From the NCBI RefSeq assembly GCF_012641435.1, contig NZ_JABAIJ010000007.1, positions 340,382 through 404,381 of the forward strand: a DNA stretch of 64,000 bases. The letters run 5' to 3'. This DNA comes from Rhizobium sp. P38BS-XIX. GTDB taxonomy: Bacteria > Pseudomonadota > Alphaproteobacteria > Rhizobiales > Rhizobiaceae. A program made the position numbers and the translations under genes. Of this stretch, positions 1-8,310 are shown piece by piece. Below the pieces are notes generated by a model. The model made no database searches, had not been told where the DNA came from, and was given only the letters and a program-made list of their open reading frames with translations. The first letter of the stretch is position 1. Each line of letters starts with the position of its first letter.

Positions 1-1081
1 TGTCATAACCTAGAACCTCCACCCGGGCAGAGCGGGCTCTCAGAAAATCGCCGACCTGTGTCGGCAAACTCGCGTCGCGCGTCGGCACGGCGATGAAAAA
101 GCGGGCGACAGGCTGGTTCTGGATATGGTCAATGCCGCCATGGACCAGCCGGAAGGAGAGGGGAAGCGCGGCTGAAAGCTCGGCAAAGAGAGCGCCTTGC
201 GCGGCGGGGCCTGCCAGATCGATGCTGAGGATAGCCTCGGCACCTGATGTCGGCGACATCCGGGCGGCGATATGTTCGGGAAGCTGCGGGCGGACGCCGC
301 TCAGCAGGCTCGCGGCGATCTCCGTCTGCGGATTGGCGAAAACGGTCCATACGGAACCTTCTTCGACGATACGGCCGGCATCGATCACGGCAACGCGGTC
401 CGCGATCGATCGGATCACCTCCATCTCATGGGTGATGAGAAGGATCGTTAGGCCGAGCTTGCGATTGATGTCCTTCAGCAGGGCGAGGATGGAGCGGGTG
501 GTTTCCGGGTCTAGCGCCGATGTCGCTTCGTCCGACAGAAGAATTGCGGGCCGGGCGGCAAGGGCGCGGGCGATGCCGACGCGCTGCTTCTGACCACCGG
601 ACAGGGCGGATGGATAGGCCTTGGCCTTGTCCGCAAGGCCGACCAGCTCCAGCAGTTCGTGGGCGCGTTGCAGACGCTCGGTCTTGCTGATGCCTTCGAT
701 CTTCAATGGTAGCGCGATGTTGTCTTCAACGGTTCTGGAGGAGAGCAGGTTGAAGTGCTGGAAGACCATGCCGATGCGGCGGCGCAGCGGCTGCAATTCC
801 TTTTCCGAAAGGCGGGCAATGTCGCGGCCCTCGATGTGGATTTCGCCGCTGTCTGCGCGTTCCAGCCCGTTGAGGCAGCGGATCAGCGTCGACTTGCCGG
901 CGCCGCTGCGGCCGATGATACCGACGATTTCGCCGCGTTGTGCGGTCAGCGATATGCCGTCCAGCGCCGGCGTCGTGCCGAACCTGCGGCGGACATCGAC
1001 GAGGCGCACGATCTCTTCGCTGGTCGCTCGCTCAGGCGGGGCCTGTCCGCCAATCGATGTGGCTGGGATAAAGGAATTCAT
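1..1081 (-). CDS. metN: Methionine ABC transporter ATP-binding protein MetN (3' end cut by window edge)
   Basis: Reading the minus strand from ATG at 1081 gives 360 codons without a stop before the window edge, so only the last few residues can be missing (MetN is usually about 345-365 aa). Walker A GRSGAGKST is at residues 57-65, the signature LSGGQ at 160-164 and Walker B ILLSDE at 180-185. After the ATPase domain the last ~90 residues fit the NIL (ACT-like) domain that binds methionine and regulates MetN transporters. It is the cytoplasmic ATPase that powers D/L-methionine uptake with MetI and MetQ. It lies 127 bp downstream of metQ on the same strand; metI is not seen and would lie beyond the left edge. 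Confidence 0.93.
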   Translation of the reverse strand, partial: MNSFIPATSIGGQAPPERATSEEIVRLVDVRRRFGTTPALDGISLTAQRGEIVGIIGRSGAGKSTLIRCLNGLERADSGEIHIEGRDIARLSEKELQPLRRRIGMVFQHFNLLSSRTVEDNIALPLKIEGISKTERLQRAHELLELVGLADKAKAYPSALSGGQKQRVGIARALAARPAILLSDEATSALDPETTRSILALLKDINRKLGLTILLITHEMEVIRSIADRVAVIDAGRIVEEGSVWTVFANPQTEIAASLLSGVRPQLPEHIAARMSPTSGAEAILSIDLAGPAAQGALFAELSAALPLSFRLVHGGIDHIQNQPVARFFIAVPTRDASLPTQVGDFLRARSARVEVLGYD

Positions 1082-1208
1082 GTCTGCTTCCCGATCTTCT
1101 TATTTGGGTACGGCGCGGGTTCAGGTCGGGCTTTAAACGTCAAAGGCGGCCCGGGCAAGATGCCCCGACCGCCCGTCGTTCAGCGCTGTCCCCCGCGCTG
1201 TCCTGACA

Positions 1209-2057
1209 TCAATAGGCGCTCTGGCCCGTACCCTTGTAGACCTTGTCGAACTCGGCCTTGACCGCATCGTTCTGATAGGAGGCGACCAATGTCTTCACCC
1301 AGGGTGCGTTTTCGTCGCTCTGCCTCACGGCGATGAAGTTGCGGTACGGGTTGTCGCTTGTCTGCTCCTGCGCGATGCGATCGTTGGCCGAGAGGCCTGC
1401 TTTCAGCGCCCAGTCGGTGTTGACGACGGCTGCATCGAGATCGTCGATCGAACGGCCGACGATACCGGCGTCCAGCTCCTTGATGTCGACATTCTTCGGG
1501 TTTTCGCCGATGTCGGCAACGGTGGCGAGGATGCCGGTGCCGTCTTTGAGCTTGATGACGCCTTCATGCTGAAGCACGAGAAGCGCGCGACCTTCGTTGG
1601 ACGGGTCGTTCGGCACGCCGATGGTGGCGCCCTTCGGAAGCTCGGCTACGGTCTTGTACTTCTTGGTGTAGAGGCCGATCGGCCAGATGCCCGTATAGCC
1701 GGCAACGACGATGTGATAGCCGTGCTGCTTGATCTGGTTGTCGAGGTAAGGCTTGTGCTGGAAGGCGTTGGCGTCGATTTCGCCGCGCTCCAAGGCCTCG
1801 TTCGGCTGGGTATAATCGTTGAAGACGACCGGTTCGACCTTCAGGCCCTTCTTGGCAGCTTCGGTAACCACGACGCGCCAGACATCCTCATCCTCACCGC
1901 TCATGATGCCGACCTTGATCGTCTTGTCTGCGGCGAGGGTCGGCGTGGCGGTTGCCGTCAAGCCGAAAACGGCGACAGCGGAGGCAAAGATGGCGGCAAG
2001 GCCGGCCCTACGGGAAAGACGCAGCGTGTCGAGACCTTTGAAAAGCTTTTCAGTCAT
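1209..2057 (-). CDS. metQ: Methionine-binding periplasmic protein, MetQ/NlpA family
   Basis: 282 aa. ATG at 2057 is chosen over an upstream in-frame ATG because AGGA lies just before it and the protein then begins with a positively charged stretch and a hydrophobic Sec signal peptide ending TLAA-DK. The mature part has the NlpA/MetQ pattern (KVGIMSGEDEDVW near the start, NDYTQPNEAL, NAFQHKPYLD, the ligand-pocket motif VPNDPSNEGRALL). It captures methionine or a related sulfur amino acid for MetN. No lipobox cysteine precedes the cleavage site, so it is predicted to be a soluble periplasmic protein, unlike the lipoprotein MetQ of enterobacteria. First gene of the met transport operon. The 211-bp upstream gap is AT-rich with a promoter-like stretch near 2206-2231; no riboswitch fold was recognised there. 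Confidence 0.92.
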   Translation of the reverse strand: MTEKLFKGLDTLRLSRRAGLAAIFASAVAVFGLTATATPTLAADKTIKVGIMSGEDEDVWRVVVTEAAKKGLKVEPVVFNDYTQPNEALERGEIDANAFQHKPYLDNQIKQHGYHIVVAGYTGIWPIGLYTKKYKTVAELPKGATIGVPNDPSNEGRALLVLQHEGVIKLKDGTGILATVADIGENPKNVDIKELDAGIVGRSIDDLDAAVVNTDWALKAGLSANDRIAQEQTSDNPYRNFIAVRQSDENAPWVKTLVASYQNDAVKAEFDKVYKGTGQSAY

Positions 2058-2268
2058 GGGAAATCCTGTTCCAGATGATCGAGATCGTTCTCTCGTTGAC
2101 GGTTGGATCATTTCAGACGCGCATTCGTTGCGCCAAGCAGGATCATGCGCCGCGCCTCGCACTTCTGAAAACTCTTTTCGGTGCAACGCAAAAGAGCAGA
2201 CTAATTTTCTATAAATACCATAGATTACTTATGCGGCAAAGCGGGCGTCTGCTTAAAGATTAATCACC

Positions 2269-2772
2269 TCAGCGGTGGATCGGATCCTTCCAGAGAACCT
2301 CTTCCGGTTTCTCGATCGGCTCGATATCGAGATTGACGACGACCGGCTCCTGCCCGGACCGGACCAGAACGCATTCCAGCGTTTCATCGCGGCTGGCGTT
2401 GATCTCCTGATGCGGCACATAGGGCGGCACGAAGATGAAGTCGCCGGGGCCGGCTTCGGCAACGAATTCCAGATTATCGCCCCAGCGCATCCGCGCCTTG
2501 CCCTTGACGACATAGATGATGCTTTCAAGATCGCCGTGATGGTGAGCGCCGGTCTTGGCGTTGGCGTGGATCGTGACCGTGCCGGCCCAGATCTTTTCGG
2601 CACCGGCGCGGGCGTTGTTGATCGCGGTCGCCCGGTTCATGCCTGGCGTCTGTGCCGTATTCGGGTCCAAGGCGTTCCCCGGAATGATCTTGATGCCGTG
2701 CTCGCGCCAATCGATCGGTTCATGAGCGTGATCGTGCCCATGGTCATGCCCGTTTTCATGATCGCCGCACAT
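2269..2772 (-). CDS. His-rich cupin domain protein
   Basis: 167 aa from ATG 2772, preceded by AAAGGAAGA. A longer in-frame ORF begins 78 nt upstream, but its extra residues look like untranslated leader. The N-terminus is very rich in His/Asp (residues 5-17, alternating HD/HG pairs), a likely metal-binding tail. One cupin barrel follows: motif 1 at about 77-90 (H77 H78 H79, E83, then YVVKG) and motif 2 VPPYVPHQE with His121. These are the usual ligands for one Fe, Mn, Ni or Zn ion. Substrate unknown; small cupins of this kind include dioxygenases, isomerases and ectoine- or quercetinase-like enzymes. Transcribed alone or together with the upstream end of the met operon region. No function is assigned. 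Confidence 0.8.
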   Translation of the reverse strand: MCGDHENGHDHGHDHAHEPIDWREHGIKIIPGNALDPNTAQTPGMNRATAINNARAGAEKIWAGTVTIHANAKTGAHHHGDLESIIYVVKGKARMRWGDNLEFVAEAGPGDFIFVPPYVPHQEINASRDETLECVLVRSGQEPVVVNLDIEPIEKPEEVLWKDPIHR

Positions 2773-3111
2773 GGTCTTCCTTTCGCTGCTTCGCAGGGGA
2801 TTCGCACGCCTTCCGGCTCGGATGCGTGTTGTCAGTCTACGCGAAGTCATTCAAAAATAAAGGGAAATGCAGAAAAATATCAAAGTGGCTTTTCAAGTCG
2901 TGATTAATCTATAGACTTGATCAAGTTAAATGACCGGTGGGAACATTTTGTGTGTGTCCTGCGTTGCGCCGGTCACGAGATGGTTTGCCGCGCCGCTTGC
3001 CCCCATGGACTGCGTTCAGGGCGCGCCAAACTGAAGAAGCAGCGCCGGGTCTCCGAGGAGACCTATTATTCTCATATTATGCGCCCGACTTCCAATTGAA
3101 AGGAGACAGAC
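2773..3111. other. 339-bp divergent intergenic region
   Basis: Lies between the leftward cupin gene and the rightward 129-aa gene. It holds a perfect 12-bp palindrome ACTTGATCAAGT (2915-2926), an AT-rich stretch TGATTAATCTATAG just before it, and a GGAAC/CGTT promoter pair (separate entry). Two short ORFs in this stretch have no ribosome site and unnatural composition, so no gene is called. Confidence 0.6.
2940..2965 (+). promoter_or_regulatory. Probable EcfG (general stress sigma) promoter
   Basis: GGAAC at 2940-2944, a 17-nt spacer and CGTT at 2962-2965 match the recalled alphaproteobacterial EcfG/RpoE2 consensus (GGAAC, 16-17 nt, CGTT). It points at the 129-aa gene, with a leader of about 140 nt. 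A 12-bp palindrome sits 13 bp upstream. Inference from motif only. Confidence 0.6.
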
Positions 3112-3501
3112 ATGTCGAATGCCTTGCCGCCCCTTCATGAGGGTCATGCCCCCATCACTCTGCAACAGCTTTTCCGCGAGGCGCTTTACGCTTTCGAGGA
3201 ATGGGACAGCGAAGTAACAGAACCGATCGTCACGTTCGAAGGACGAATCATTCCTTTGAGTGTCGTTTTCGAAGCCATGCGTGAATGCACAGACATCGTG
3301 CCCAACAATATTGTCTCGGCTGTGACCGAGCGGTTGACCAAGCCTTGGGAAGGCGAAGGTCCGCTTGACACGATGACATTCTCGACCGCAGCGCGCGTCA
3401 TGGGCGTTCTAGTTCGCAAGAGGCTGCTTGTCGTCAATAACGGCGTCAGCATGGCGGCCATTGCCGCAGAGGTTCAGGTTACGGAAAAATCCGACCGCTA
3501 A
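3112..3501 (+). CDS. Conserved-looking protein of unknown function, 129 aa
   Basis: ATG at 3112 is preceded by AAAGGAGA at ideal distance and the gene ends just before a clear terminator, so it is very probably real. The protein has no signal peptide or membrane segment. It reads as a mixed alpha/beta soluble protein: residues 17-45 are amphipathic (LQQLFREALYAFEEW), and there is a hydrophobic C-terminal segment around RVMGVLVRKRLLVVNN. I do not recognise a family. The GGAAC-N17-CGTT promoter upstream suggests it belongs to the general stress response, but that is inferred from one motif. Confidence 0.72.
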   Translation: MSNALPPLHEGHAPITLQQLFREALYAFEEWDSEVTEPIVTFEGRIIPLSVVFEAMRECTDIVPNNIVSAVTERLTKPWEGEGPLDTMTFSTAARVMGVLVRKRLLVVNNGVSMAAIAAEVQVTEKSDR

Positions 3502-3520
3502 AACGCGGAACCAATGATCT

Positions 3521-3557
3521 AAGGCCCGCCGGCAGTCGCCCGCGGGCCTTTTGTGTT
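3521..3557. terminator. Bidirectional intrinsic terminator
   Basis: AAGGCCCGC pairs with GCGGGCCTT around a GC-rich loop, followed by TTGTGTTT. It sits between the rightward 129-aa gene and the end of the leftward AhpD-like gene and can serve both. Confidence 0.75.
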
Positions 3558-3558
3558 T

Positions 3559-3972
3559 CTACGACCGGTTTACGTCAAATTCCGGGTCGACCGGCAGCTG
3601 CATGGCCGTCACGAGGTGGTTCGTCTGTCCCGCCAAGCCAATGACGGCCAGCAGCTCTCCATGCTGCGCTTCCGTCATGCCTTTCGCCTTGGCCGCTGCT
3701 GTATGCGAGTGGACGCAGTAGGTGCAGCCGTTGGCCGTCGAGACGGCGATATAGATCATTTCGCGCACCAGCGGATCGAGCGCGCCTTCGGCCATCATGA
3801 CGGCTTTCAGCCCTTCCCAGGTGCGCTTGAGCAGGGCGGGGTCGTTGGCAAGGCCGCGCCAGAAATTGTTGACGAAATCGGACTTCCGCGTGGCCCGGAT
3901 ATCATCGAATACCGCCTTGACCGCCGGGATTGCCTCCGCCTCCGCATCGCTGAACAACTTCACCGTCGACAT
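3559..3972 (-). CDS. AhpD-like peroxidase-related protein (carboxymuconolactone decarboxylase family)
   Basis: 137 aa from ATG 3972, preceded by AAAGGAG. The longer ORF to 4086 would run through the divergent promoter and is not used. The CMD/AhpD helical fold is marked by NGCTYCVHSHTAA, whose CxxC-x3-H is the redox-active site of AhpD-type alkylhydroperoxidases (thiol-based peroxide reduction or disulfide exchange). The N-terminal half (ADVFDD-type helices, FVNNFWRGLANDP) fits the peroxidase-related subfamily. Cytoplasmic. It is divergent from the CaiB/fuconate dehydratase pair, with a 23-bp inverted repeat between them. Confidence 0.85.
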   Translation of the reverse strand: MSTVKLFSDAEAEAIPAVKAVFDDIRATRKSDFVNNFWRGLANDPALLKRTWEGLKAVMMAEGALDPLVREMIYIAVSTANGCTYCVHSHTAAAKAKGMTEAQHGELLAVIGLAGQTNHLVTAMQLPVDPEFDVNRS

Positions 3973-4085
3973 GCCGCAACTCCTTTGAGCGATCCCGTTT
4001 GTGGTCAAGCATAGCGCACTTTGCGGCGGCACTGAGCCGCCTGCGAGCAAATCCACGCCCTCTTTTCGATTGCAAATGTCATCCA

Positions 4086-4108
4086 TATGTGAAAATACTA
4101 TTCACATA
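4086..4108. promoter_or_regulatory. Perfect inverted repeat, probable operator
   Basis: TATGTGAA, a 7-nt spacer, then TTCACATA: eight-base arms without mismatch, in the 233-bp divergent gap between the AhpD-like gene (3972) and the CoA-transferase (4206). Size and symmetry fit a dimeric GntR/LacI/IclR-type repressor. No regulator gene lies next to it, so the protein that binds is unknown. Confidence 0.6.
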
Positions 4109-4205
4109 AGAAAACTGAGGCTGGCGCGACCATTGGTGATGATCCTATTCGCCGGGGAAATCGAAGCGTTTTGTCTGAGCTGACGTCAGGGGAGCAGGGG
4201 TATCG

Positions 4206-5366
4206 ATGGCACTGAAGAAGGACTTGCCGCTGGCCGGGCTGGTGGTTGTCGACATGAGCCAGTTCCTGTCCGGTCCCTATTGTTCGCTGCGACTGATGGA
4301 TCTGGGTGCCAGGGTTATCAAGATCGAGCGTCCCGGCGGCGGCGATCTTTCGCGCGGGCTCTATCTCAGCGACCACGAGAGCGGTGATTCGACGATTTTT
4401 CACGCGATCAACCGCTCCAAGGAGAGCTTGGCGGTCGATCTGAAGAACGAGCGTGACATGGGCGCGCTGCGCAAGCTGATCTCCAAGGCCGATGTGCTGA
4501 TCCAGAATTTTCGCCCCGGCGTGATCGAGCGGCTGGGTCTGGACTACGAAGCGGCATGCAAGCTCAACCCGCGCCTCGTCTATTGCTCGATCAGCGGCTA
4601 TGGCGAAGAGGGGCCATGGGTTTCGCGACCGGGGCAGGACCTTCTTGCTCAATCGCGCTCCGGCGTCATGTGGCTGAACGGCGACGAGGGGCAAGGTCCT
4701 GTGCCTTTCGGCCTTGCGATCGGCGATATGCTGGCGGGCGCGGCGGCAGCTCAGGGTATCCTCGCAGCGCTGGTGCGTCGCGGCGTGACGGGTGAGGGCG
4801 GCTTGGTGGAAACCAGTCTGCTCGAGGCGCTGGTCGATCTACAGGTCGAGGTGCTGAGCGTGCATATGAACAGCGGCAACAAGCTGCCGGAGCGCTCTCA
4901 TGTCCGCAGCGCCCACGCCTATCTTTCCGCGCCCTATGGCGTCTATCCCGCCGCCGATGGCTATCTTGCCATCGCCATGACGCCGATTTCGAAACTCGCC
5001 GATCTGCTTGGCATGGATGAGCTTGCACCTTACCGTGACGACCCGAAGAGCTGGTTCACGGCGCGAGATGAGATCAAGGCACTGATCGCCGCGCGCATCG
5101 CCACCCGCAATGTCGACGACTGGCTTGGGATACTCGAGCCTGCCGACATCTGGTGCGCTAGGGTGTTGAATTGGCAGGAGCTTCTGGGCAGCGACGGTTT
5201 TCGTGTTCTCGACATGTTGCAGACGGTCGGGCGCGATGATGGCGTCAGCCTGCATACCACCCGCTCGCCCATCCGCATCGATGGGCAGCGGCCGAAATTC
5301 GAGCGTGCGGCCCCGCACGTTGGCGAGCATAATGCGGCGCTCTGGGAGGAGTTCGACCTCGGTTAG
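4206..5366 (+). CDS. Family III CoA-transferase (CaiB/BaiF)
   Basis: 386 aa, close to the family norm (~380-430). It begins with the typical PLAGLVVVDMSQFLSGPYCS strand and has NFRPG (101-105) and the nucleophile Asp174 in AIGDMLAG, which forms the covalent aspartyl-CoA anhydride in this family. It moves CoA between a donor acyl-CoA and a carboxylic acid in the cytoplasm. ATG 4206 follows AGGGGAGCAGGGG. The gene is 40 bp upstream of an L-fuconate dehydratase on the same strand. The acceptor acid is not deducible; a sugar-acid derivative is possible from context, but CaiB proteins are broad in substrate. Confidence 0.88.
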   Translation: MALKKDLPLAGLVVVDMSQFLSGPYCSLRLMDLGARVIKIERPGGGDLSRGLYLSDHESGDSTIFHAINRSKESLAVDLKNERDMGALRKLISKADVLIQNFRPGVIERLGLDYEAACKLNPRLVYCSISGYGEEGPWVSRPGQDLLAQSRSGVMWLNGDEGQGPVPFGLAIGDMLAGAAAAQGILAALVRRGVTGEGGLVETSLLEALVDLQVEVLSVHMNSGNKLPERSHVRSAHAYLSAPYGVYPAADGYLAIAMTPISKLADLLGMDELAPYRDDPKSWFTARDEIKALIAARIATRNVDDWLGILEPADIWCARVLNWQELLGSDGFRVLDMLQTVGRDDGVSLHTTRSPIRIDGQRPKFERAAPHVGEHNAALWEEFDLG

Positions 5367-5406
5367 GAGGTCGAGAGGCCGCGATGGATATAGAAGGAGT
5401 TTTCCA

Positions 5407-6684
5407 ATGACGCGCATCACCAATCTTCGCGTTTTCGATTTGCGCTTCCCGACATCGCAAAGCCTTGACGGTTCGGACGCGATGAATCCGGACCCGGATT
5501 ATTCGGCGGCCTATGTTATCCTCGATACCGACAAGCCCGGCCTTGCCGGTCACGGGCTGACCTTCACCATCGGCCGTGGCAATGACATCTGCTGCATGGC
5601 AATCGAGGCGATGCGGCATCTGGTCGTCGGCACGGAGCTTGCAACTGTTCTGGAAAACCCCGGCAAGTATTGGCGGCATCTGACCAGCGACAGCCAGCTG
5701 CGCTGGATCGGCCCGGAAAAGGGCGCGATGCATCTGGCAACCGGGGCCGTCGTCAATGCGGTCTGGGATCTGCTTGCCAAGGAAGCCGGCAAGCCGGTCT
5801 GGCGCCTGGTTTCGGAGATGGACGCCGAGCAGATCGCCGATATTGTCGACTATCGCTATCTCACCGACGTGCTGACCCGCGACGAGGCTGTTGCCATTCT
5901 GAAGAAGGCCGAAGCCGGCAAGGCCGACCGCATCGCCACGCTCGAGCGCGAGGGCTATGCCTGCTACACCACGTCTGCCGGCTGGCTCGGCTATGACGAC
6001 GCCAAGCTGCGCCGCCTGTGCCAGGAGGCGATCGACGCCGGCTTCAACCATGTGAAGATGAAGGTCGGCCGCGACCTCGAAGACGATATCCGCCGCCTGA
6101 CGATTGCCCGCGAAGTCATCGGTCCCGACCGTTACCTGATGATCGACGCCAACCAGGTCTGGGAAGTCAATCAGGCGATCGACTGGGTGAAGAAGCTCGC
6201 CTTCGCCAAGCCGTTCTTCATCGAAGAACCCACAAGCCCGGACGATGTCGCCGGACACCGCAAGATCCGTCAGGCCATCGGCCCGGTGAAGGTCGCGACC
6301 GGCGAGATGTGCCAGAACCGCATCATGTTCAAGCAGTTCATCGCCGAGGGCGCGATCGACATCGTGCAGATCGATTCCTGCCGCATGGGCGGCCTCAACG
6401 AAGTTCTCGCCGTGCTGCTGATCGCCGCCAAGTATGGGCTGCCGGTCTGGCCGCATGCCGGCGGCGTCGGCCTTTGCGAATATGTGCAGCACCTGTCGAT
6501 GATCGACTATATCGCAGTCTCAGGCACGAAGGATGGCCGCGTCATCGAGTATGTCGATCATCTGCACGAGCATTTCATCGACCCCTGCATCATCCGCGAC
6601 GCAGCCTACATGCCGCCGAGCCTGCCGGGCTTCTCGATCGAGATGAAGCCGGAATCGATTTCGGAATACACGTTTAAGGGCTGA
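5407..6684 (+). CDS. L-fuconate dehydratase (enolase superfamily)
   Basis: 425 aa; ATG 5407 follows GAAGGAG. All catalytic residues of the fuconate dehydratase subgroup are visible at matching spacing: KxK at K217/K219, metal ligands D247 (MIDAN), E273 (FIEEP) and E300 (ATGE), and the Asp-His dyad D323 and H350 (WPHAGG). This residue set is the one known from Xanthomonas FucD shifted by one. It removes water from L-fuconate to give 2-keto-3-deoxy-L-fuconate in the non-phosphorylated L-fucose pathway. No fucose dehydrogenase, lactonase or transporter is adjacent, only the CaiB CoA-transferase upstream. Other 6-deoxy or C5 sugar acids may also be substrates. Confidence 0.9.
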   Translation: MTRITNLRVFDLRFPTSQSLDGSDAMNPDPDYSAAYVILDTDKPGLAGHGLTFTIGRGNDICCMAIEAMRHLVVGTELATVLENPGKYWRHLTSDSQLRWIGPEKGAMHLATGAVVNAVWDLLAKEAGKPVWRLVSEMDAEQIADIVDYRYLTDVLTRDEAVAILKKAEAGKADRIATLEREGYACYTTSAGWLGYDDAKLRRLCQEAIDAGFNHVKMKVGRDLEDDIRRLTIAREVIGPDRYLMIDANQVWEVNQAIDWVKKLAFAKPFFIEEPTSPDDVAGHRKIRQAIGPVKVATGEMCQNRIMFKQFIAEGAIDIVQIDSCRMGGLNEVLAVLLIAAKYGLPVWPHAGGVGLCEYVQHLSMIDYIAVSGTKDGRVIEYVDHLHEHFIDPCIIRDAAYMPPSLPGFSIEMKPESISEYTFKG

Positions 6685-6706
6685 GCCAGCCCGTATCCAC
6701 CAAAGC

Positions 6707-6737
6707 AAAAGCCCGCCAGATAGCGGGCTTTTTTTGT
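6707..6737. terminator. Bidirectional intrinsic terminator
   Basis: AAAAGCCCGC (6707-6716) pairs with GCGGGCTTTT (6723-6732) and is followed by a T run on the plus strand and, in mirror image, on the minus strand. It separates the convergent fuconate dehydratase and dioxygenase/esterase fusion genes. Confidence 0.88.
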
Positions 6738-6756
6738 TCAGCTCATCGAGTCCATG

Positions 6757-8310
6757 TCAGGCAGATTTGTTCAGCCACGCCCGAACAACCGGCGCATCTG
6801 CATCGTCAAACTCGTGGCCGCCCGGCACCGTTGCCAGTTCGACCTTTGCGCCGCCATCACGCAGGCGTTCCGTCAGAGGCTGGGCATATGGCCCGTACAG
6901 ATCCTTTTCGCCGGCGATCACCAGCACATCGGCATCGGACATGTCAGCCGCCGGTGGATTTTCGAGCACGGCCATCGAGCGCAGCAGCACCGCGCGGCGG
7001 ATGAGATGCGGATGCAGCGACAGCATGGCGTTCAGCAGGTTGGCGCCGTTCGAATAGCCGATATAGACGATGCGATCCGGATCGAGCCCATATGCATGGA
7101 TCGCGCCGTCGATGAAGGCGCTGAAGGCTTCGGCCTCGCTGGCGATATCGGCCTGATCGAAGGTCATCGGACCATTGCGACGGAACCAGCGTGGTGGACC
7201 TTCCTCCAGCGCGCGGCCGCGCACCGAAAGCAGCGTTGCGTCGGGGTCGATCGCATGGCCGAGCGGCAGCATCGTCGTTTCGTTGGCACCGGAGCCATGC
7301 AGCAGCACGAAGACATTCCCGTTCGGCCGCTCCGGCGTGAAGAAGCGATGGATGAAGGGCAGATCGCGATAGATGACGCGCGGTTCGCCGGGCATGGAGA
7401 ACTGTGGCAGGATCACGTTCAGCTTAGCCAGAAGCTTCGGGCTATCGTCGGGAGCAAACAGGCGCGTGCCAAGCGTTGCCTCATCCTCATCGATCAACAT
7501 GCCGGGCGCATCGGTCGCGAGCTCGAACAGGATACGACCGGGTTCGCGGATGTAGAGCGAGCGGAAATACTTGCGATCATGCATCGCTGTTGGCCACGAA
7601 TTGACCTCCTGCAGTGCGGTGCGAACCGACTGCAGCTCCGTATCGTCCTCGGCGCGAAACGCGACGTGATCGACCGTGCCTGTACCCGGGGCGCTTGTCC
7701 AGAAACCGCGTGCATCGCGGATGTCGAGGATATCACCGGGCTGCGAGACGAGCCGGGTGATGGCGCCGATGGTGGCGAGCGATTGGTAATCGAAGTGATC
7801 GACCAGGATCGCCTGCGTTTCCTCAGGTGTTTCGCTGAACAGCGTCGCGCCTCGGATGCGCCGGATCGCATGCTCCTGCGGGATTCCGTCGGTCGTCCAC
7901 GGAGCCGTTGCCTGGAGGGCATTGGTCCCGACGAGCTTGACGATAACGCCATCCGGGTCCTTCAGCCGAAGGACAGGCTCACCGAATTCTTCGGAAGGGC
8001 CTTCCGGCTTGAGACCGGCGCTCAGGGCACGTGTCAGCCAGAACCCGATGCTTGCGGGATCGATCGCGAGCGAGATTTCGCCGACCTGGCCGACGCCGGC
8101 GCGGCCGGGCGAACCATCCTCCCAGACGAGAAAGGTGATCAGCGAGCCGGGCGAGCCCTTGGCGTCGCCATACATGAGGTGCAGCTGTGTCGCATCCTCA
8201 AAGCCGCCGGTGCGTTTGACGAGACGCAGGCCCAGGAAGCCGACGTAGAAATCGACATTCGCCTGAACCTTGCGGGTGATGAGCGTGATGTGATGAATAC
8301 CGGCGACCAT
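6757..8310 (-). CDS. Fused VOC ring-cleaving dioxygenase / alpha/beta-hydrolase (MhqO-MhqD-like)
   Basis: 517 aa in one uninterrupted frame. Residues 1-~300 are a two-repeat vicinal-oxygen-chelate dioxygenase of the LinE/MhqO type with metal ligands H7, H215 and E263 (ILFELATD). Residues ~310-517 are a small serine carboxylesterase like MhqD: oxyanion HG in LLHGSGANE, nucleophile S420 in GYSNG, D470 and H499 (GGHEF). In Bacillus these two activities are separate genes (mhqO, mhqD) for hydroquinone/quinone detoxification; here they are fused, so ring cleavage and hydrolysis of the product may be coupled. The MFS exporter directly upstream on the same strand fits a toxic-aromatic resistance role. 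Real substrate unknown. Confidence 0.85.
   Translation of the reverse strand: MVAGIHHITLITRKVQANVDFYVGFLGLRLVKRTGGFEDATQLHLMYGDAKGSPGSLITFLVWEDGSPGRAGVGQVGEISLAIDPASIGFWLTRALSAGLKPEGPSEEFGEPVLRLKDPDGVIVKLVGTNALQATAPWTTDGIPQEHAIRRIRGATLFSETPEETQAILVDHFDYQSLATIGAITRLVSQPGDILDIRDARGFWTSAPGTGTVDHVAFRAEDDTELQSVRTALQEVNSWPTAMHDRKYFRSLYIREPGRILFELATDAPGMLIDEDEATLGTRLFAPDDSPKLLAKLNVILPQFSMPGEPRVIYRDLPFIHRFFTPERPNGNVFVLLHGSGANETTMLPLGHAIDPDATLLSVRGRALEEGPPRWFRRNGPMTFDQADIASEAEAFSAFIDGAIHAYGLDPDRIVYIGYSNGANLLNAMLSLHPHLIRRAVLLRSMAVLENPPAADMSDADVLVIAGEKDLYGPYAQPLTERLRDGGAKVELATVPGGHEFDDADAPVVRAWLNKSA

Noticed and set aside
2058..2268. SAM riboswitch upstream of metQ
   Set aside because: Looked for paired stems and an anti-Shine-Dalgarno element; only an AT-rich promoter-like stretch was found.
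2917..3140. Two short plus-strand ORFs upstream of the 129-aa gene
   Set aside because: They overlap each other in different frames, lack ribosome sites and run across the promoter and the true start at 3112.
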